This document shows positions 59,212 to 64,000 of a stretch of DNA of 64,000 nucleotides, in pieces (within the stretch, counting starts at the first letter, position 1; every line of letters starts with the position of its first letter). The notes beneath the pieces are model-generated. The model ran no database searches and was not told where the DNA came from. It was given only the letters and a program-made list of their open reading frames with translations. A program made the translations under genes and the position numbers. Source of the stretch: Vibrio aestivus (GTDB taxonomy: Bacteria > Pseudomonadota > Gammaproteobacteria > Enterobacterales > Vibrionaceae); contig JYJN01000133.1 of assembly GCA_003263845.1 (NCBI GenBank), forward strand, positions 1-64,000, given 5' to 3'.

Positions 59212-59913
59212 ATGAAAAACACTCAGATGAACACCACCGACAAAGCAGTCATCATCGCCGGCGCGTCTGGGTTAGTTGGAACAGAAGTGCTTAAAGAGCT
59301 GCTCGAAGATGAGTCTGTTGGTCGCGTTTATGCGTTAACGCGCAAGGATCTGCCATTCTTCCACTCTAAGTTTGAACAGCTTAAAGACGAACAGTTAGCA
59401 ATCCATAATTGGGAAACCGACAAACCTTTGCCGACCTTCGGCTTCATCTGTTTGGGCACGACCCGAAAACAAGCTGGTTCAAAAGAAAATCTAGCGAAAA
59501 TTGACTATGACCTCGTTTGCCAAGTTGCAAAAGACATGAAAGCAAACGGTGTAAAACACCTAGCCGTAGTCTCCAGTTTAGGGGCCTCACCTCACTCCCC
59601 ATCCCACTACCTGCGAACTAAAGGAAAAATGGAAGCAACATTGAGCCGCCTAGGTTTCACATCTGTATTGTTCGCAAGGCCAGGACCCTTAAAAGGTCTA
59701 CGCGATAACCCACGTGCCGATGAAGCTATCTTGCAAGCTATTATGCGCGTCATTCGCCCGTTCATGCGCGGCTCTTTGGCTAAGTACGCTCCTATTAGAG
59801 CAAGCATGGTCGCCAAAGCCATGACCCACACATTGCTAGAAGCAAATGAGGATTCTATCTATTTTATTGATAGTGTTGAAATGCGCAGACAAGCCGAAGA
59901 ATTATCCAATTAA
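59212..59913 (+). CDS. NAD(P)-binding Rossmann-fold protein (atypical SDR, YbjT/Fmp52-like)
   Basis: Start chosen at ATG 59212 (MKNTQMNTTDKAVIIAGASG). The dinucleotide loop is AGASGLVGTEVLKEL (about residues 15-29) and the strand AVVSSLGASPHSPSHYLRTK carries the Tyr-x3-Lys-like active site. A KMEATLSRLGFTSVLFARPG segment follows. It matches short oxidoreductases with HTATIP2/Fmp52-like fold. The substrate is unknown. Confidence 0.8.
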   Translation: MKNTQMNTTDKAVIIAGASGLVGTEVLKELLEDESVGRVYALTRKDLPFFHSKFEQLKDEQLAIHNWETDKPLPTFGFICLGTTRKQAGSKENLAKIDYDLVCQVAKDMKANGVKHLAVVSSLGASPHSPSHYLRTKGKMEATLSRLGFTSVLFARPGPLKGLRDNPRADEAILQAIMRVIRPFMRGSLAKYAPIRASMVAKAMTHTLLEANEDSIYFIDSVEMRRQAEELSN

Positions 59914-60104
59914 ACACATAAGTTGTTACAACGCCCATTGCTCAACTCACTCCAACCTTCGCAAAAGCCGATGCGTTGCGTCCGCTTTTTTGGGTTTAAA
60001 AACACGTTACCCCACGCTTTCTTAATCCTCACGACAAAAACTATTCACTAACATGTTTCCGTCTTTGCGCTATCCTCAACAAGTGTTTAATACTGGAACA
60101 ATCA

Positions 60105-61382
60105 ATGGACATATTCATACTGGTGGGGCTTATCACCCTTAACGGCCTTTTTGCCATGTCAGAATTGGCGCTTGTCGCTGCCAAATCGAGCCGCCTAAAA
60201 ACATTGGCTCATACACAATCTTCTGCGCAGCGTGCGCTTGATTTAAAAAACAACCCAACTCGTTTCCTATCAACCATTCAAATTGGTATTACCGCAATTG
60301 GTATTTTGAGCGGTATTTTTGGTGAAGCGACGCTTTCTGCACCGTTCGCTCAGTGGCTAAACCAACAAGGCTTAGAGATAGAACTTGCATCGATTGTTGC
60401 CACCGCAAGTGTGGTTGTGTTGATCACCTACTTTGCCATTGTGGTCGGCGAACTGGTACCGAAACGATTCGCTCAACGAAACGCTGAAAAAATCGCAGTT
60501 ATCGTCGCACACCCGATTCATTATTTGGCCATTGTGACCACACCATTCGTGGTTTTACTGAGTGGCTCTACCGATGCTTTGCTAAAGTTGTTTCGACAAC
60601 ATGGTGATGACGGCGACCAGGTGACCGAAGAAGACATCTTTGCGGTAGTCACCGAGGGCTCAGAATCAGGCGCGATAGAGCCACAAGAGCAAGATATGAT
60701 TCGTAACATTCTGCATTTGAATGACAGGCTAGTTACGTCATTGATGACACCGCGTTGCGACATGGACTACCTCGATATCGATCAGCCAATTGAAGCCTGC
60801 TTGACGGAGATTCGACAAACTCAACATTCCGTTTGGCCAGTTTGCCATGGTGGATTAGACAACATCATCGGTACTATTTCATCTAAGGTGCTACTGGACC
60901 AATACGACTCGTTATCGATTGAGAAAATTGCACGTTTGGTTAGAAAGCCACGTTACTTCCCTGAGTCAATGAAGGGGCTTCCGCTGCTCAACCAAATGCA
61001 ACAAAGCAACTGTGAGATGGCGTTTATTGTTGACGAGTACGGTGATATCCAAGGAATCGTTACTCACTACGACATTTTAGAATCGGTAGCCGGTGAACTT
61101 GGTTTAGCACCTCAGCATACTTGGGCACGCCAACATCAAGATGGCAGTTGGTCGATGGATGCACTTATACCACTCAACGAGCTAAAACGCCGCTTAGACA
61201 TCTCCACAATAGACGGAGAGCAAAGCGAAGGTTTTCAAACATTAAATGGATTTCTGACCTGGCTAATTGGACGCGTCCCAAACCTTGGCGAAGTGATTGA
61301 GTATCAAGATTGGTACTTTGAAATTGAACGTGTTCAAAACAATCGTATCGTACAGGTAAAGGTGACATTGAAAACGAATTAA
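60105..61382 (+). CDS. CNNM/CorC-HlyC family membrane protein (hemolysin-like)
   Basis: The N-terminal DUF21 transmembrane domain (four helices to about residue 160; starts MDIFILVGLITLNGLFAMSE) is followed by two CBS domains (from TPRCDMDYLDIDQP, and later FIVDEYGDIQGIVTHYDILE) and a CorC_HlyC C-terminal domain. These proteins are linked to magnesium/cobalt handling in the inner membrane and are not true hemolysins. Length (425) is normal. Confidence 0.9.
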   Translation: MDIFILVGLITLNGLFAMSELALVAAKSSRLKTLAHTQSSAQRALDLKNNPTRFLSTIQIGITAIGILSGIFGEATLSAPFAQWLNQQGLEIELASIVATASVVVLITYFAIVVGELVPKRFAQRNAEKIAVIVAHPIHYLAIVTTPFVVLLSGSTDALLKLFRQHGDDGDQVTEEDIFAVVTEGSESGAIEPQEQDMIRNILHLNDRLVTSLMTPRCDMDYLDIDQPIEACLTEIRQTQHSVWPVCHGGLDNIIGTISSKVLLDQYDSLSIEKIARLVRKPRYFPESMKGLPLLNQMQQSNCEMAFIVDEYGDIQGIVTHYDILESVAGELGLAPQHTWARQHQDGSWSMDALIPLNELKRRLDISTIDGEQSEGFQTLNGFLTWLIGRVPNLGEVIEYQDWYFEIERVQNNRIVQVKVTLKTN

Positions 61383-61477
61383 CTCACCGTTATTGGCTAA
61401 AATGACTGTGCGTATTACAGTATCCCTAGTAATAAGAAGGGTTTATCACGGCCACGAATAATTTGCTAGGGAATGTA

Positions 61478-62671
61478 ATGATTGAACAAATAATGAGAAA
61501 CAGCGACGAGTTCACTCGTTGGAGAAAAGACATTCACGCCAATCCAGAGTTGGGATTCGAAGAACAGCGCACAGCTGAGCTTGTCGCAAAAAAGCTGGAG
61601 AGCTGGGGGTTTGATGAAGTACACCGAAACATCGCTAAAACTGGCGTCGTCGGTGTGCTTAGAGGCCATTCTCCTTCAGACAATTCTTTAGACAAAAGCA
61701 TTGGGTTAAGGGCAGATATGGACGCCCTGCCTATGCAAGAACTGAATGAGTTTGACCATCGCTCACAGCATCAAAGCAGAATGCACGCCTGCGGTCACGA
61801 TGGGCATACCGTAATGTTATTGGCAGCAGCTTGGTATCTATCAAAGCATCGTAATTTCTCAGGCACTGTCTACTTTATCTTCCAACCTGCCGAAGAAGGG
61901 CTGGCGGGTGCTAAAGCCATGATTGATGATGGCTTATTCGATCGTTTCCCTTGTGAACGAATATACGGCGTTCACAACATGCCTGGTATTCCAGAAGGTG
62001 ATATCTGGGTGAAAGAAGGCCCATTCATGGCAAGTACTGATCGTTTCATCATTGAAATCACAGGTAAAGGTGGGCATGGCGCTATGCCGCATCAAGCCAT
62101 CGACCCTGTGATCATCATGGCTGAACTCATCAATGCCTTGCAAACCATCAAAAGTCGAAATGTTCAGCCGACCGAACCTTTGGTAATTTCAGTCACTGAC
62201 GCTCATGCTGGTTCTGGCACTCACAATGTCATCCCAGAAACTGCAATGCTCAAAGGTAGCATCCGAGCATTCAATGCCGAAGTCAGTTCACTCGCCATTG
62301 AGCGAATGAGGCAAATAGCGCAAGGCATCGCTTTAGCTCACAACGCAGAAATTAAAGTCACCATCAAAGATGGGAGCTATCCCGCAACCATCAATGATAC
62401 AGAGGCCACCCAAGTGGCACATCGAGCAGCCGTAAACGTCATAGGACGTGAAAAAGTGGCGACAAACTTTCCGCCTTTTACTGGAAGTGAGGATTTCTCG
62501 TTCTTTCTTCAGCAAGTCCCAGGGTGTTACCTCTTCATTGGAAACGGTTCTGAAGGAAAAACGGGCGGTGTTTGCGTACATAACCCTTTGTACGACTTCA
62601 ACGATCGAATCACTCCCATTGGTGCTAGCTACTTTGTCGAGCTGGTGAAACAAGAGATGAGCGCAGACTAA
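61478..62671 (+). CDS. M20-family amidohydrolase (hippurate/IAA-amino-acid hydrolase-like)
   Basis: A di-zinc peptidase/deacylase. Start at 61478 (MIEQIMRNSDEFTRWRKDI) with AGGGA upstream is preferred to TTG 61463. Metal ligands appear in RMHACGHDGHTVML and in FIFQPAEEGLAGA, with a later His in NMPGIPEG and the C-terminal FTGSEDFSFFLQQVPGCYLF. It probably removes acyl groups from amino acids; exact substrate unknown. Confidence 0.92.
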   Translation: MIEQIMRNSDEFTRWRKDIHANPELGFEEQRTAELVAKKLESWGFDEVHRNIAKTGVVGVLRGHSPSDNSLDKSIGLRADMDALPMQELNEFDHRSQHQSRMHACGHDGHTVMLLAAAWYLSKHRNFSGTVYFIFQPAEEGLAGAKAMIDDGLFDRFPCERIYGVHNMPGIPEGDIWVKEGPFMASTDRFIIEITGKGGHGAMPHQAIDPVIIMAELINALQTIKSRNVQPTEPLVISVTDAHAGSGTHNVIPETAMLKGSIRAFNAEVSSLAIERMRQIAQGIALAHNAEIKVTIKDGSYPATINDTEATQVAHRAAVNVIGREKVATNFPPFTGSEDFSFFLQQVPGCYLFIGNGSEGKTGGVCVHNPLYDFNDRITPIGASYFVELVKQEMSAD

Positions 62672-62759
62672 ATGCACTCTTCCTTCAAGCCAGCTAGGGA
62701 ACATCATGGCTGGCTTGTCTTACTTTGGCCGCTCCTACCTGACTTTCGGCCAATAGAAA

Positions 62760-63347
62760 TTATGGATTCATTGCGGCGAGAATGATGTCTGTGGCTTCAA
62801 TTGCTGTTTTTTGAATCTGTTCTTGCGTCACTTCAGCGGCACCTAGCAGCACCATATTTCTAGCCGACAGTAGCATCCCAATCCAAAGGGTCACTTTGCT
62901 TTCTGGTGATTCTATCCCCAAGCGCTCCGCAAAAAATTCGCTCAACGCCGCTTGTGTGTGGTGTGGGCCATTTTTCATAAAGCTCTCAACAATTTCAGGC
63001 GCTTGAGTCACTTCTGAGATCAATAAGCGCTGCGTGGCAATATGTTCGGGAGAAAAGTGAAACTGCATGAAATCCAGAGCAAACGCGATCAGAGCTTCGC
63101 GCGTGTCTTCTATTTCGAGATGCTGAGAGTAACGTTCATTGTAGCTCTTTCCTATCGACATCAACGTGGCTTGAAACAGTTCCAACTTTGATGGGAAATA
63201 GCGATACAGAGTCTGCTTGGTCATTTTTGCTTGCTGGGCAATCACATCCATATTCGCACAAGTATAGCCTTGCGATAAAAACTCAGACTTAGCAGCGACT
63301 AATATTGCCTGCTTCTTCTTTTCTCTATTTTGCTCAATCTTACTCAT
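62760..63347 (-). CDS. TetR-family transcriptional regulator
   Basis: N-terminal helix-turn-helix residues about 10-55 (AKSEFLSQGYTCANMDVIAQ and QAKMTKQTLYRYFPSKLELF), then a helical ligand/dimer domain similar to AcrR/YerO. Length (195) is normal. It is divergent from the EamA transporter gene with two operator palindromes between them, so it very likely represses both. Confidence 0.9.
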   Translation of the reverse strand: MSKIEQNREKKKQAILVAAKSEFLSQGYTCANMDVIAQQAKMTKQTLYRYFPSKLELFQATLMSIGKSYNERYSQHLEIEDTREALIAFALDFMQFHFSPEHIATQRLLISEVTQAPEIVESFMKNGPHHTQAALSEFFAERLGIESPESKVTLWIGMLLSARNMVLLGAAEVTQEQIQKTAIEATDIILAAMNP

Positions 63348-63365
63348 TGGGTCCTCAAACAGAAG

Positions 63366-63385
63366 ATCATACTCTCAGGTATGAT
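63366..63385. promoter_or_regulatory. TetR operator, imperfect copy
   Basis: A 20-base inverted repeat begins ATCATACTC and ends GGTATGAT, related to the core of the perfect site at 63404 and 19 bases upstream of it. It lies 19 bases before the TetR start codon and may serve autorepression. Confidence 0.75.
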
Positions 63386-63403
63386 TTATGTTGACACTCT
63401 AAC

Positions 63404-63439
63404 AATTAAAAATCATACTCGCGAGTATGATTTTTAATT
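63404..63439. promoter_or_regulatory. TetR operator, perfect 36-bp palindrome
   Basis: Each half is an 18-bp perfect complement of the other, centred at 63421/63422, with core ATCATACTCGCGAGTATGAT at 63412-63431. It ends 12 bases before the ATG of the EamA gene, so bound repressor would block transcription or initiation there. Perfect dyads of this size are rare by chance. Confidence 0.93.
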
Positions 63440-63451
63440 CAAGGAATCACT

Positions 63452-64000
63452 ATGTCTCTAAACCACATCCTAAACCTGCAAACAAACAACACTAAAGCCA
63501 TTGGTTTTGCTGTCACCGTATTGGGTGCATTGCTCATGAGCCTAGATCCTGTTTTCATTCGCTTTGCTAGCGTCAGTGGCTTCGATACTGCCTTTTTGTT
63601 TGGTCTATTTAGCGCCATGTCCATGCCAATCTTGCTCAAAATGAACGATAAGCGGGGGATACGAAAAGCCGTTATCGACAGCGGTTGGCCTTTGCTGTTT
63701 ACCGCCCTACTCATGGTTGGCAGTGCATCGGGCTTGTTTTCAGCGTCAAAAACACCTCAATTGCCAACACGTTTATCATTCTGAGCGCTTCTCCTGCCAT
63801 CGCTGCGATCTTTAGCTGGCTGATCCTCAAAGAGAAAACGCATCGGTCAACGATCATAGCCATCACCAGCGTTATGGTGGGCATTGGGACTGTGGTGTCG
63901 GGATCGCTTGGATCTGGTAACTGGATTGGTGATGCAATGGCTATTTTGTCGGTCTGCTGCGTGTCATTAATGTTTACACTGCTGCGAAAGTACAAAGAGG
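63452..64000 (+). pseudogene. EamA/DMT-family transporter, one frameshift, truncated by window edge
   Basis: AAGGAA lies 7 bases before the ATG. The N part has helices such as AIGFAVTVLGALLMSLDPVF. The frame stops at 63784 after SGLFSASKTP; adding one T to the run at 63737-63740 gives SGLFFSVKNTSIANTFIILS, with SASPAIAAIFSWLILKEKTH continuing open to the window end. Such ten-helix carriers export metabolites or drugs; with the divergent TetR gene this looks like a ligand-induced efflux pair. Confidence 0.85.

Overview
The window looks like part of a Vibrio chromosome (marine Gammaproteobacteria). This rests on gene content and family resemblance only: a GntR-regulated prpB-prpC-acnD-prpF-prpE methylcitrate operon, metA behind tandem MetJ boxes, CobTSUC plus BtuCD corrinoid salvage, RlmF, DUF2750, DUF3859 and DUF1415 proteins, CSS-EAL and TPR-GGDEF signalling proteins, and moderate GC. 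No rRNA, tRNA, CRISPR array, prophage or complete insertion sequence was seen.

Layout. 1-2.9 kb: the 5' end of a LapA-type giant adhesin (minus strand, running off the window), divergent from a TolC-family outer-membrane channel and an OmpA-like protein. 3-9 kb: DUF2750 protein, TPR-GGDEF protein, queC/queE, a Nudix-PAP2 fusion, a GNAT acetyltransferase and a 268-bp MITE-like element. 9.3-18.2 kb: the propionate (methylcitrate) operon. 18.5-23.1 kb: an unusual Ser/Thr kinase-like protein and a tripartite tricarboxylate (TctCBA) transporter. 23.1-30.4 kb: AraC regulator, Fe-alcohol dehydrogenase, and a TolC/HlyD/two-ABC-2-permease export operon with no ATPase gene. 30.5-37.1 kb: EAL protein, P-loop kinase-like protein, DUF3859 protein, metA, PilW-like lipoprotein, rlmF, a YgjP-like metallopeptidase and a glutaredoxin. 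37.2-44.6 kb: an eight-gene tellurite/stress (Ter) operon combining TerD x2 and TelA x2 with a predicted nucleoside-like metabolite pathway (PRTase-TRSP, HAD phosphatase, StiP-type PRTase-Pelota, CitE-like lyase), flanked by AT-rich DNA. 45.4-54.7 kb: LysR/MFS pair, small housekeeping genes, a periplasmic solute-binding protein, btuCD, astE and an M3 oligopeptidase. 54.7-58.5 kb: cobTSUC and a flavin-reductase-like gene. 58.9-64 kb: a 30-residue basic ORF, an NAD(P)-binding protein, a CNNM/CorC protein, an M20 amidohydrolase, and a TetR/EamA pair with a perfect 36-bp operator palindrome.

The most important caveat is that about 21 reading-frame breaks fall in about 19 otherwise well-conserved genes. 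Nearly all can be repaired by one base, usually by lengthening a short homopolymer. This pattern fits uncorrected sequencing/assembly indels much better than real gene decay, so the interrupted genes are described here by their reconstructed products. The most interesting biology is the Ter operon; the edge adhesin locus, the mobile repeat and the ATPase-less exporter come next.
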